From: Pyrenula massariospora
Taxonomy: Eukaryota; Ascomycota; Eurotiomycetes; Pyrenulales; Pyrenulaceae
Direction: 5' to 3'
Length of the DNA: 64,000 nucleotides
NCBI GenBank assembly: GCA_021030905.1
Contig: JAGFMI010000004.1
Location: forward strand, 372,001 to 436,000
Below are positions 42,716-52,597 of this stretch, piece by piece (positions within the stretch are counted from its first letter, which is position 1; each line of letters opens with the position of its first letter). Made by a program: the position numbers and the translations under genes. Under the pieces are notes generated by a model. It worked only from the letters and a program-made list of their open reading frames with translations, did no database searches and had not been told where the DNA came from.

Positions 42716-44998
42716 ATTTGCGTCACAATATAGCAACCGAGAAAGTTGAAAGTGAGAACGGAGTCTCAAAAATTATAGCATGACTTTCAATTTTGGATGG
42801 AGAACCGACTTGGGGTTTATGTGTCTGCCGAGCGATTTAAATAAAGGAATACTAGAAGAGTGAAGATTGACAAAGAGGGGTATCGCAGGCTTCAGCTGGG
42901 CGTGATGCTTCACGCTGACTCAACGGCTCAGCCTCTGTGCTTCACTGCGCACGGAAGACGATGGAGACATCAAGACCAACAAGGGCAAGGAAGATTCAAG
43001 CGATCAAGAATTGGTCGGATAGCTTCCATTACATTCTTATCAGGTCTGCAAGTCTTGCTGCAAGGCTCTCTGCAATTTTCCTACAGCTTGTCTTGGGGTC
43101 CATCATGCTCAAGGTGCCACAACATTGAGCTGTGCAGAGGCGATGCTGCCATCGGGAGAAAGTAAGAGACTAAGTGAGGCTGCATGATAAGATTCATACA
43201 GCGTCCCTGACTGATCAATCAAGTGCATACCATATACTGGCATGCCGGTAGCAAGGTCTGATGAAGCCCGTAATTGCCGATGTTTAAGTGCCGCTATCCA
43301 CTGACCAATCGGGAACGAAGCCAGTGCCGCGGCCCCTTTTGTTAAGGGTCTTCTAGCCGGCTGCAAAGGGGCAGTGAAAAGGGGCCATTTTCACGATCGA
43401 CATGCAGGAAAGACGACGAGAAAAATCCCCTTCTGCCAAAAAGAGCAAAGTCATCGGGAGTGAGATCTCGATCACCTGCAATCGATATAGTATCGACCTT
43501 GTAATCCCACCCTCATAGACTAGGATCCTTATGGACCCTAAGAGACAGCCATATAGAAGGCTGTTAAAAATATTCTATGATGAACTTTTCTGCGTACCCT
43601 TCCTGCAATCGTTCCTCGGCGAAAGAAAGTTCCCGATCCAGGTTTCAGCTCCGAAGTGTCCTAGAGTACGATAGATTGCTGTCCAAGGGTTCTTTCGCGG
43701 GGACGTTTCTCAGGGCAGGATGAAAGACAGTCTAGAGCCATCTGATGAGTAAGCTAAGAGATTCGGTGTCAACTTCAATTACATCTTTGAAGCCGCCATT
43801 TGATGTCTTTCTTTTTCTTTCTTTCTCTCTCTTTTTCGGATTTGGTGACCACAAGCAAGTGCATAGGGATCAAGGAGCGGTTTAAGGTTGTGGCTGTTGA
43901 AGTGGTTGTAGTCATTATCATCTGTAGGTGGTGTCAGGGCTGTCGGCGATACTCCGATTAAGGTATGTCACGGCTGTGTCTGGGGAAAAATGTTAATCCT
44001 GTCGTAGCATTTTGCATATCACACATCAACCTTGCAGATACTAGATCCAGGATATTGAAAAGGCCTGCAATACTCGAACCGTAAATCTTAGCTCATAAAC
44101 AACAGTATACTTGCTTGACACCATATCCAGATTTAGTGTCCATTGAGAATGCATGGCTGTCTGCAAAGATTAGGTAATTTTGCGCCTCTTCGCGCGCGTC
44201 ATCAACGGTTTCCTTCCGATTGCGGAAGCCAAGGTATGGAGTGCTCTCGCTAGTCCTGAGCGAATCAAAGCCGTGTGTCGCAAGGCAACTTGGTCACATA
44301 TCACGCACGCAAATCTACTTCTTCCGCCGACCTTATGCCTGCGCAGCCGCATTGAAAATTGCCATACTATGAGGTCATTCCCTCATCCGAGATGAAATTG
44401 TTCTTCAAGTCGTTGGCGAAGAGATCCTGATAGGTGGTTTTTCGCATCTTTCCCCAAGGATATGTAAGCTCAGATTGATCCCTGGCTCGACCTCCCTGTT
44501 TCCGATGCGACGGTGGCCACGGGCGACAAGTGCTGAACGTTTATCGCCCTCCTTTGATCTTGCAACCATCCTTACTCCTGCATGGCTCTACAACCAACCT
44601 CGTCCCACGTCACCGGGCCTCGCTCCTTTGGTATTATTGTACAGACTGTATTGAAAATATTACGGAAAGACGAGAGGTGACGCGGATACTGATATCTGAC
44701 GCGCTGCTCATATAGCACAGGGTCATCCACAGAAGTGCCCAACCTACGGGTCCACTGCTAATGTACTATCATGTGGCAGATTTGAAGGACCCGTAATCAG
44801 GCTGCGAAGGCCCCTTGTCGTCTGAGCTGTGGAACACACTGGATAAGGCACGAAAACCTTCCACGAGGACCTAGTATTCTCCAGCTCTTCTCACCTCAAT
44901 CCCAAGGCTTGACTTTCATCTCTAGAACGCGCTTACTCGAAATTTGTATTAATGCTCCTCAATGTCCCTTTCTGGGCTCAGTACTACGCAGCGCAAAG
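42716..44998. other. Gene-poor intergenic region
   Basis: About 2.3 kb between divergent genes. Apart from a CT-rich simple repeat (43806-43837) it holds only short frames without motifs. It must contain the promoters of the 690-aa membrane protein and the MFS gene. Confidence 0.55.
43806..43837 (+). repeat. CT-rich simple repeat
   Basis: A 32-base run of only C and T on the plus strand, with TTTC and CT units. Pyrimidine-rich tracts like this are common in fungal promoters, but it lies over 1 kb from both flanking starts. Confidence 0.6.
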
Positions 44999-46683
44999 AT
45001 GACCACAACATCGCTGCCACAGCAAGAGATGCTGACGAGGAGAAGCATGAAACTGCGGCTGCTCCAACCACTGAGGCCTCAGCCATGGGACCTCTCCCCT
45101 TCAAACCCATTAAACTGGTCATCGGGCCGCAAATACACAATTGTAGTTTTGATAGCCTTGACCAATGTGATCGCGTGAGTTCTTTTGTGCACTGATAACC
45201 ACAAAGGGCGAGAGCAGTAGGGACTGACTGAACAAAAGAGCCACGTGCTCCACAGCGTTCGAGCCTGCTCTTCCGACAATTATGAAGGACTTCGGTTCCA
45301 ACGACGATGCTACCTCTTCATTGAAGGTGACAATATATGTGCTGGGCTACGTTTTCGGGCCCCTATTGGTAGCTCCCATCAGTGAGCTTTATGGGCGTAC
45401 AACGGCCTTCTGGCCCGCTTATGCCATATTTATGGTCGCCATCGTCATTTGTGCTACGAGCAACAGTCTATCTGTCTTTATTTTTATTCGGTTCTTTATG
45501 GGATTTGCAGGCGTCACTTTTGTGGTCGTTGGCCCGGCGGTAATCGCTGATATGATTTCAAAGGAAAGACATGGTGCCGCGTTGAGCATTCTTGGTAGCG
45601 GCCCTATCTTGGTGAGTGAGTTTGGCCTGTAAGTAGATGTGCCTGACAGCTCGTTGTCAAAATACAGGGTCCTACACTTGGTATGTTTGAAGCTCAACTT
45701 GAAGAGACGGTCTGTAAACTAATATCCGCTATTAGGTCCCCTCATTGGAGGAATCATCGCGCAAAATGTTGGATGGAGGTGGGTTTTCTGGTGCGCTCTG
45801 ATTTGCGTACGTGAAGTGAACGCTGTTATATGAGCAAGGGTACTGACAGTAATAGCTAGGAGCTGTGATATTGGCGGCTCTCTTTGTTCTGCGAGAGACA
45901 TATGCTCCCGTACTCAAGGCCTGCTTTGAATCAAAAACCCAAGAACAGGCCCAGCGCATGTCAACGACAACAACACTACCAACAACAACAGCGAAGCAGA
46001 AATTCCGAGCCGCCTTTGTCCGACCCTTGAAGATGTTCTTCCGCTCGCCCATGGTGCCGCTCTTCGGCCTCTACACGTCAATCCTCAACTCTTACCTGAA
46101 CATCCTCTTCGCCACGCTAGGCACCGTCTACGAGAAGGATTACGGCTTCGCGGCGTCGAAGGCCCGTCTCGTCTACCTCGGCATGACCTGCGGCTTCGTC
46201 TTCGGCCTCTCCTCCATCGGCTACTATTCAGACAAGCAGATGGGCCGCGTGCAGCGCAAGCACGGCGGCGCCCGGAAGCCCGAGTATCGGCTGCCGCCCC
46301 TCGTGCTCGGCTCGCTCGTGCTCCCCGCGGGCTTTGTTTGGTACGGCTGGGCGATCGAGGCGCACGCACACTGGGCTGTCTCGGTAGTTGCGACGGCTTT
46401 TATCGCCGTCGGGGCCATGTATTCGTACATGCCGGTGCAGATGTATCTCGTCGACATGTTTGGTATCTATGCCGCAAGCGCAACCGGCGCCGTGAGTATC
46501 TTTCGCTCCGTCTGCACTACTGTCATACCTTTGGCTGGAAACCCGCTCTACGACCGGCTGGGCTATGGCTGGGGAAATACTCTTCTCGCTTTTGTGGCGC
46601 TGCCTTTCGTGCCTTTTGCTGTCGGCTTATATCGGTACGGAGAGAAAATTAGGCTTAATCCACGATTTCAGCCCAAGCTATGA
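44999..46683 (+). CDS. MFS transporter, DHA1-type (486 aa, 5 exons including a 13-base exon)
   Basis: Twelve-helix drug:H+ antiporter-type permease of the plasma membrane. Exons are 44999-45174, 45239-45611, 45668-45680, 45736-45806 and 45856-46683. Signatures: NPLNWSSGRKYTIVVLIALTNV (helix 1), STAFEPALPTIMKDFG, APISELYGRT (motif A region), RFFMGFAG, and motif C GPTLGPLIGG...NVGWRWVFW, which is assembled from three exons with the micro-exon supplying GPTL and the first base of the next codon. The long last exon covers helices 7-12 (SPMVPLFGLYTSILN, GMTCGFVFGLSSIGYYSD, VDMFGIYAASATGAVSIFRS). The start at 44999 gives an odd basic leader. A second overlapping frame from ATG 44963 encodes a more typical acidic leader (DADEEKHETAA), but would need a one-base shift near 45085 to enter the transporter. 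Substrate unknown. Confidence 0.88.
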
Positions 46684-47227
46684 GCCATGCAGACCTAGGA
46701 ATAACTACTTTTGTGATAGAAAGGCGCCCATGGCGGTGGCTTTTTCTCGAAAACGGCATGTACATAGAATGACATGGACGAGCGCAAACGAAGCACGGTG
46801 AGACATGCATAAGGACGAAAACTCCGTACCTATGCTTGCAACTTCAGAATGTAGCGCGCGTAGCAAAGCTATTGGCTGTGCATGACCAAGCATTAGGGGC
46901 TTTCAACATCAATTGATAGCGGATCGGAGAACGTACGAATATTCTTCCCTTCATTTCCACCCTGCTTGCCTCGGTCTGGTCACCTGCCTACATTCCAGGG
47001 TTCTAGATATACATTAAGGACTTTATTGCTTGGAAGAAGATTGAGTATTTCTCTCTACGATTGACAAATCGGATGTCGTATCGCACCGGACAGGTACCAC
47101 AATGAAACCGATCTATACCAAAACCTTGCAAGTTTTAGAGTCCATGGGCATATACATACACAGTCTTATATCCCTTCTTTCCATACATTACCCATCAAAC
47201 CACACCCCCCCGTCCCCGTCCCTGCAT
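46684..47227. other. Convergent spacer
   Basis: About 540 bases between the 3-prime ends of the MFS gene and the carboxylesterase gene. No gene or repeat supported. Confidence 0.6.
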
Positions 47228-49070
47228 TCAAGCCAACAACTCCCTCCACGTCCCCAGCTCATTAATAAACGCAATCCCCTCCTTCCGAAACGTATCCTCC
47301 TCAACAAAGCTCCCCTCCGCATTCAACACAACATTCTTCGGCGCCGCGACATCATACTTCGGCCACGCCGGCAAACTCCCACCCCCCGCCACCGCTGCTA
47401 CATTCGGATCCCCACGGGCGACAAACGCCGCATACGCCCTCCCAATCCCCACACTCAAGTCCTTATAATTCTGATATCGTGGTAGAGGGCCGAGTGCACC
47501 AGAAATATTCTGGAACGAAAACACCACATTCACAAAATGGTACACACCCTGCGTCGCGCTCCCGTTCCACGGCGCCGTGTCGAACCGATACGAGTACACA
47601 TCCTCCCCCGCGGCCGCGTACAACTCCGCCACGCGCCGGCGCTGCGCGACGATGACGAGGTCGCCCGCGATGGTTGCCGCGCGGCGGTATTGCGCGCCGT
47701 ATGCGGCGGGGAAGGAGGTGTTGGGGGGCGCGTGGAGGGGGACGGAGGTGGCGGGGTCGTTGGGGTAGAGGGACAGTAAAGTGGTGATGGTGGGCGGGGT
47801 GAGGGCGTAGGCGCGGTAGGGGAGGAAGACGTCGAGGAACCCCCGGTCGGAGGAGAGGAGGGCGGATTTGGGGCCGAAGGATGTGCCTTCGTCTGTGTTG
47901 GCGCCGGTGAGGAGGGGGATCTTGATGAAGGAGCTGTTCGGGATGAGTTGGGAGGGGTAGGCGGGGAGGAAGTCGCCGTCGACGAGGGGGTTCCAGGTTT
48001 GGGAGGGGTGGGCGGCGAAGAGGGTGGCGATGGGGACGCCGCGGAGGCAGGAGAGCTGGTCGGTCGCGGTGAAGCAGTTTACGGTGCGGGTGAGGTTTTC
48101 GAAGGGGGAGGCGTAGTAGGCTAGTGGTTGGACGGAGGTGCCTTCTGGACCGCCGGATTCGAGGATGGCCGCGTGGAAGAGCCCGTCGTCGCGGCCTGAA
48201 TAGGAGAAGAGGTGGTAGCCGATGGATTGGGCGCCGGCGGACTCGCCCCAGATGGTTACGCGGGAGGGATCGCCGTTGAAGGAGGCGATATTTTCTTGGA
48301 TCTTGAGATTACATGCGGTTAGGTGGGTTGTAGGTTTGGTGAAATCGGTTGAAGGATGGGAGGAGCAAATATAGACCTCTATGGGACTAGCAGAGGATAA
48401 GATCTTACTCACCCAGCGAAACGCAAGACGTTGGTCCAAGAGACCCGCATTGGAAGAGCCCTCCGCCAAAATTTGAGGAGATTGCAAAAACCCCCATAGT
48501 CCAAGACGATAGTTCATAGACACGGCAATGAAGGGGTTGCCGCTCTCCGCTGCTGTTCGCACAATGCCAGAGAGATTGTACTGCGGATCTGCTGTCGAAC
48601 CAGTGTACAGACCGCCACCGTATATCCAGACTAGCACCGGAAGAGGACCCGTAGTATTGGTTGTATGCGGACGGACAACTACATCACACTTCATGTCAGT
48701 TAAAGAATTCTGATATTCTCGAGACTGCGTCCATACCATTCAGCGTCAAGCAGTCCTCCGACAAATCAAAGGATGTCCCGTATTGGTAACAACTGTACCC
48801 GTATTGCGTTGCGTTGCGAGTGCCAAAGCTTTGATTGATGGATTGAGGCCAGCGAAAGCGAAGGTCGCCAACAGGAGGTTGGGCATAGGGTATTCCCAAG
48901 AAGAGGTCCTGATCCCAATCTCCTCCAAGATATCGTCCCACCAGTGTCCCATTCTTAATCGTGGCAGTCGGATCGCTGGTGGAGTTGGCGTAAATTGCAG
49001 CATTGGAATATTGTAAAAACAAATAGGATACACATGTGAGACGAATCAAGAAAGATGAGGGCTGTAGCAT
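47228..49070 (-). CDS. Secreted type-B carboxylesterase/lipase (557 aa, 3 exons)
   Basis: Alpha/beta-hydrolase of the cholinesterase/carboxylesterase (type B) family, hydrolysing ester bonds outside the cell. Exons are 48737-49070, 48413-48678 and 47228-48301. The ATG at 49070 starts a signal peptide, MLQPSSFLIRLTCVSYLFLQ. Family features follow: FLGIPYAQPPVGDLRF, the disulfide-linked SEDCLTLN, the oxyanion-hole segment VWIYGGGLYTGS, AVSMNYRLGLWGF, QRLAFRW joined to IQENIASFNGDP across a 111-base intron, nucleophile elbow TIWGESAG, the acidic residue in GANTDEGTSF, and a His in GVYHFVNVVF. Cysteine pairs NCF/SCL agree with the fold. The 3-prime half has a very high GC third-position bias compared with the first exons. 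Several N-glycosylation sequons (NTT, NLS, NSS) fit secretion. The natural ester is unknown. Confidence 0.93.
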
Positions 49071-50080
49071 TTTGCCAATAATAAAAGACAGGAAAATACT
49101 CAACGAAACAGAAAGAATAGAACCTACCCGAGCAGCAGAATTATACTGCGTCTTTTGCTAAACTTTTTGTAAATGAGGAGAGCTTCACGTTTTGCACATG
49201 CCTGAATGAGTCTAATAATTTCAAGACAAAAAGCACCCGAATTACATGAGCGGGATGAAGCTCGAGTGGAAGGGAAATAAATTTTCCGGCTCCTAGAAAA
49301 TAGATGTACGAGATCGCCGCCGCTATCCAACGGCAGATCTGGGGATGGGAAAGTTGGAGAACGCGCTCCCAGTGGTGACGCAAAAGCGTCGATCTGTCTG
49401 GTTATTGAGTTACCCAATGATGGCACACCTTTGGCCGAAGAATTTAGTCTTGGGAAAAAAGCTTAACCACGGACAGCCAACGCTTTGATATGCGCGCTAC
49501 ATTCGCAAGTTGCAATCACGCTTCATCGAATAGTGTTCACATCTAACAAACTTCAGAGACGATAGGCAATATAAGACTTTTTCGTCTGTTCATTGACTAT
49601 ATATGTCTCCCGCTTCGCAGGAAACAGCTCGGGTACATTATAGTACATGTACAGGGCAGTAGCTAGGCCCGCCGGATCATCATTAGATGTACAAGGAAAA
49701 GTAAAAGACCCCCGTAGAGCCTCGTTAATCCAGAGAAAGAGTTATGCTTTTTCTTTTGGACAGCTCATATCGCACCAACCCACCAAGATCTCAGAACAAC
49801 ATTTCAATAGTGAAGAGAAGAGCCTTGGTCCACAAAACGCAGCAGCGAGTGTAACGGCCGGGGTATATGCAAGTAAGAAACTGAAAATCGCCGACAGACT
49901 TCGTCCCGGCCAAGTTAATGCAGCGAATGGACTTGAGAAAACTCGTGTGAGAGCGCTCATGCTATGCAGGTAGTAGCGACCGTGTCAATGAAAATACGAG
50001 CCCTGCTCCATCTGCCAAAGCGCCATGCTAATTATATACATCGAAAAGCAAAAGTTGGAATAATTCAGACGGTCATGGGA
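49071..50080. other. Intergenic region
   Basis: About 1 kb: esterase promoter side and the 3-prime end of the Kelch-type gene. Two overlapping opposite-strand frames at about 49647-49973 exclude each other and show no motif; neither is called. Confidence 0.55.
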
Positions 50081-52597
50081 TCATCGGTTGTTGCCAAGAT
50101 TCAGCCAGCTCATGTCGGTGTTCACGTTCTCTCGTCCAGGGTTTGGCCCGAAATAATCGCGTACCTGTTCTGATGGTCTCGGAGGACGGACGGGAGGAGG
50201 ACCGACGTGACGAGCGGTTGTAGATTGTGTAGGAGGGAGGTTGCGTTCTTCGTCTGGCCAGCGGGTAAGAGGTCGGCTGCTGCCACCAGGCAGAGGGAAG
50301 GAAGGAATTTGAGTATCGCGACCGCCGCCTGCTGTGGTAGGAGGATACACGCTAGCAGTGTAAGAGCTACTAGGCGCCCTCGGTCGTTGGGCTGGTCCAG
50401 ACCATGTGTTCCCAACTGGTTCCCAGGCTTGGCCGTCATCGATGCTTGCGGGTATGCCACTGGAGTAAGCATCTCCAATTCGGTCGTAATCGACTTCGCT
50501 CTCATGACGTTTCTTTGCATCCTCTTCGGACACGGTTGAGCTGGAGTCTGCACTACCGCTGGAAATCTTGCCCCGTTGACCTTGATGGACAACCAAGCCT
50601 GTTCCCCTTCCATCCGAGGAAGGATGTTCCATACTAGGGCTACCCATGGCGACGTTCATACGCGTGAGGATGTTGCCATGACTGTCTCTAATGCGACCCG
50701 GGCCTGGGGACTTCCTTCGATCACTAGCTTGGTTGTCTGTGTCTCTCCAATAGCTGCCACGATAGTCAGATTCAGAACCTTGCGAAACGTACGTGGAACG
50801 ACCGTCTGCGATTGTGCTGTTTCCTTGGAAATACTTCGCCCAACCTTCATCGGTCCGTCTATTAGTACCGTGCAGAGATGGGTCAATTTCTCCCGAAGAA
50901 GCATCGGCGGCTCCCGTGTTGGGTCGAGGTTCTTCATTCTGTGGAGAGGCCAGTGGTGATCGTGTTCGGGTCGGAATGGACGAAGCCACAGTAGGGTTAG
51001 CACCTGTTCCTTGACCGAAAGACATATCGTCGCCTGACTTTAATTGACCGAAACGCGTGGTATTGGCGGCCGGTCCTTGATTAAACCCTGAACTATTGAC
51101 AGAAACTCCCTGACCAAAGCCTGTATTATTATTTGTGACTGCCTGACCAAAGCTTGCATTATTCGGGTTGACTGGGCTGGTAGACTTTGCTTGAGCTGGA
51201 AGCCGACCAGAGAAGATGGCAGCAGAGGCTGATGACGGCACAGGTCCACGACCCATGGGTTGAGGAGCAAGTGATAATGGCGAAGTGTCTCGATCGTCCA
51301 TGCCGAATTGGGAGTCGGGTTCCTTCTGATCAATTGGGAAGTCTAGAGAACGTTTCCTCCTAGCATGGCCTTTTCTTCTCTTCAAATACCTCAACAGGAG
51401 CAGTGCGACAATGCAAAGCGCAGCAAGGCCGAAGATTGCCCCCAAAACAGCCCCGAGGATGGTGAGTACGTGATTTTTGCTCGTGCCGCCATTGCCTGAG
51501 GAGGACGAGGTTGGCGAGGAGGAAGGCGCTGGTGTCGTACTGGAAGTAGGGCTGTTATTTCCACCCCCGATGCTGACTTGACTTGCTTTGCCCTGCAGTA
51601 ATTGCGTCGCATTTAACCAGCTGTTATCATCTTGATTGAAAATGCAAAGTGGATCCTCAGTGCTCCCGCCTGAGATGACGATCCTGTTATCATCGCCTTG
51701 AGCGAGGGAGAAGCCGTTGCGTGTTGCCTTTGGTGCTAATGTGTCGTTGTATTTTGGTAAAGTATTGAGTGTTAGGTCACGTCGTTGTCGCTTAGTAGGT
51801 GGCTCCTCTACATCTCTTTTTCCGACACTCTGGCCAGGAGCGGCGGGAATCCCACCAGGATTTAGGATCACTGTACGCGTTACGGCGTTGGGTGATTGGC
51901 TCATATCGAAGGTTTCAAGAACTTTGCTCCCGTCATTCAAACTTAGAAGTCCACATTGAGCAATTGCAGAGTCGGGTATGCTGCCAGTCAACGTAACGCC
52001 GACGTTTTGCCAACCTTGCTGGGGACCGAATGTAAACAGTTGGTTGTTAGACGAGCCACCCCCCATCATAACAGCGAGATCGTTACTCCAGGGCATTAAC
52101 ATAGGCTTCACTACCGGAGGAGCGCCTTGAGACTGGTATGCCTGAACGCCATATGGAGGAACGGTAGACATGAGAAAGGTCTCAGTCGACGGCCCTGTGT
52201 AGCCATTCTGAGAGCCAGCATATACAAGGATTGATGATGACGTGTTGAGGTATGCAGATCCGTGATTCTGACGATTTTGCGTGACATGAGTGATTGGCGT
52301 TATAGTGTCCCACTTCTTGTCTTGAAAGCTGTATCTTTGAAGGCCTGTATACTGGCTATCGGAAGAGTTCGTTGAACCGCCGACGACATAGAGCGCAGGT
52401 CGAGAATTGTCTCCATCGATCCCCCCTTTGACGCAAGTTGCGCCGGTCACGGATGTTCCCATTGGCTCTTGACTCCATTGTGCATCTGATCGTAACGGCA
52501 ACGACTGAAAGGCAGCAGGTGAGTATACGTAGAGGGTTTCATTTTCAATGACCGAGCAGTGATCCTTCAGCGCTACCGGAGGCGCTGGAGGAGGCAT
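50081..52597 (-). CDS. Single-pass membrane protein with Kelch-like ectodomain (838 aa)
   Basis: Single long exon. The first third has Kelch-type blades (LKDHCSVIENETLYVYSP, RPALYVVGGSTNSS, LQRYSFQDKKWDTITPI, LAVMMGGGSSNNQLFTF, NRIVISGGSTEDPL). A Ser/Thr/Pro-rich stalk comes next, then one transmembrane helix (VLTILGAVLGAIFGLAALCI), a basic stop-transfer (LKRRKGHARRKR) and a disordered tail of roughly 400 residues. The tail carries five spaced FGQ-type repeats (SFGQ, GFGQ, GFNQ, RFGQ, SFGQ; DNA 51014-51166) and a Pro-rich end (GPPPVRPPRP) that could bind SH3 domains. Fungal relatives are plasma-membrane proteins with a signal peptide. Here the only in-frame ATG is 52597, just before PPPAPPVALKDHC, and a TGA closes the frame upstream, so no signal peptide can be seen. 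An unseen upstream exon is possible. Function unknown. Confidence 0.8.
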   Translation of the reverse strand: MPPPAPPVALKDHCSVIENETLYVYSPAAFQSLPLRSDAQWSQEPMGTSVTGATCVKGGIDGDNSRPALYVVGGSTNSSDSQYTGLQRYSFQDKKWDTITPITHVTQNRQNHGSAYLNTSSSILVYAGSQNGYTGPSTETFLMSTVPPYGVQAYQSQGAPPVVKPMLMPWSNDLAVMMGGGSSNNQLFTFGPQQGWQNVGVTLTGSIPDSAIAQCGLLSLNDGSKVLETFDMSQSPNAVTRTVILNPGGIPAAPGQSVGKRDVEEPPTKRQRRDLTLNTLPKYNDTLAPKATRNGFSLAQGDDNRIVISGGSTEDPLCIFNQDDNSWLNATQLLQGKASQVSIGGGNNSPTSSTTPAPSSSPTSSSSGNGGTSKNHVLTILGAVLGAIFGLAALCIVALLLLRYLKRRKGHARRKRSLDFPIDQKEPDSQFGMDDRDTSPLSLAPQPMGRGPVPSSASAAIFSGRLPAQAKSTSPVNPNNASFGQAVTNNNTGFGQGVSVNSSGFNQGPAANTTRFGQLKSGDDMSFGQGTGANPTVASSIPTRTRSPLASPQNEEPRPNTGAADASSGEIDPSLHGTNRRTDEGWAKYFQGNSTIADGRSTYVSQGSESDYRGSYWRDTDNQASDRRKSPGPGRIRDSHGNILTRMNVAMGSPSMEHPSSDGRGTGLVVHQGQRGKISSGSADSSSTVSEEDAKKRHESEVDYDRIGDAYSSGIPASIDDGQAWEPVGNTWSGPAQRPRAPSSSYTASVYPPTTAGGGRDTQIPSFPLPGGSSRPLTRWPDEERNLPPTQSTTARHVGPPPVRPPRPSEQVRDYFGPNPGRENVNTDMSWLNLGNNR

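Noticed and set aside
36838-49070. A secondary-metabolite cluster made of the P450, MFS and esterase genes
   Set aside because: No synthase, prenyltransferase or terpene cyclase is present; the genes are 6-8 kb apart and separated by a decayed gene and an unrelated membrane protein.
49647-49973. 108-codon plus-strand frame and a hydrophobic 72-codon minus-strand frame
   Set aside because: Mutually overlapping, with no family resemblance and no supporting context.
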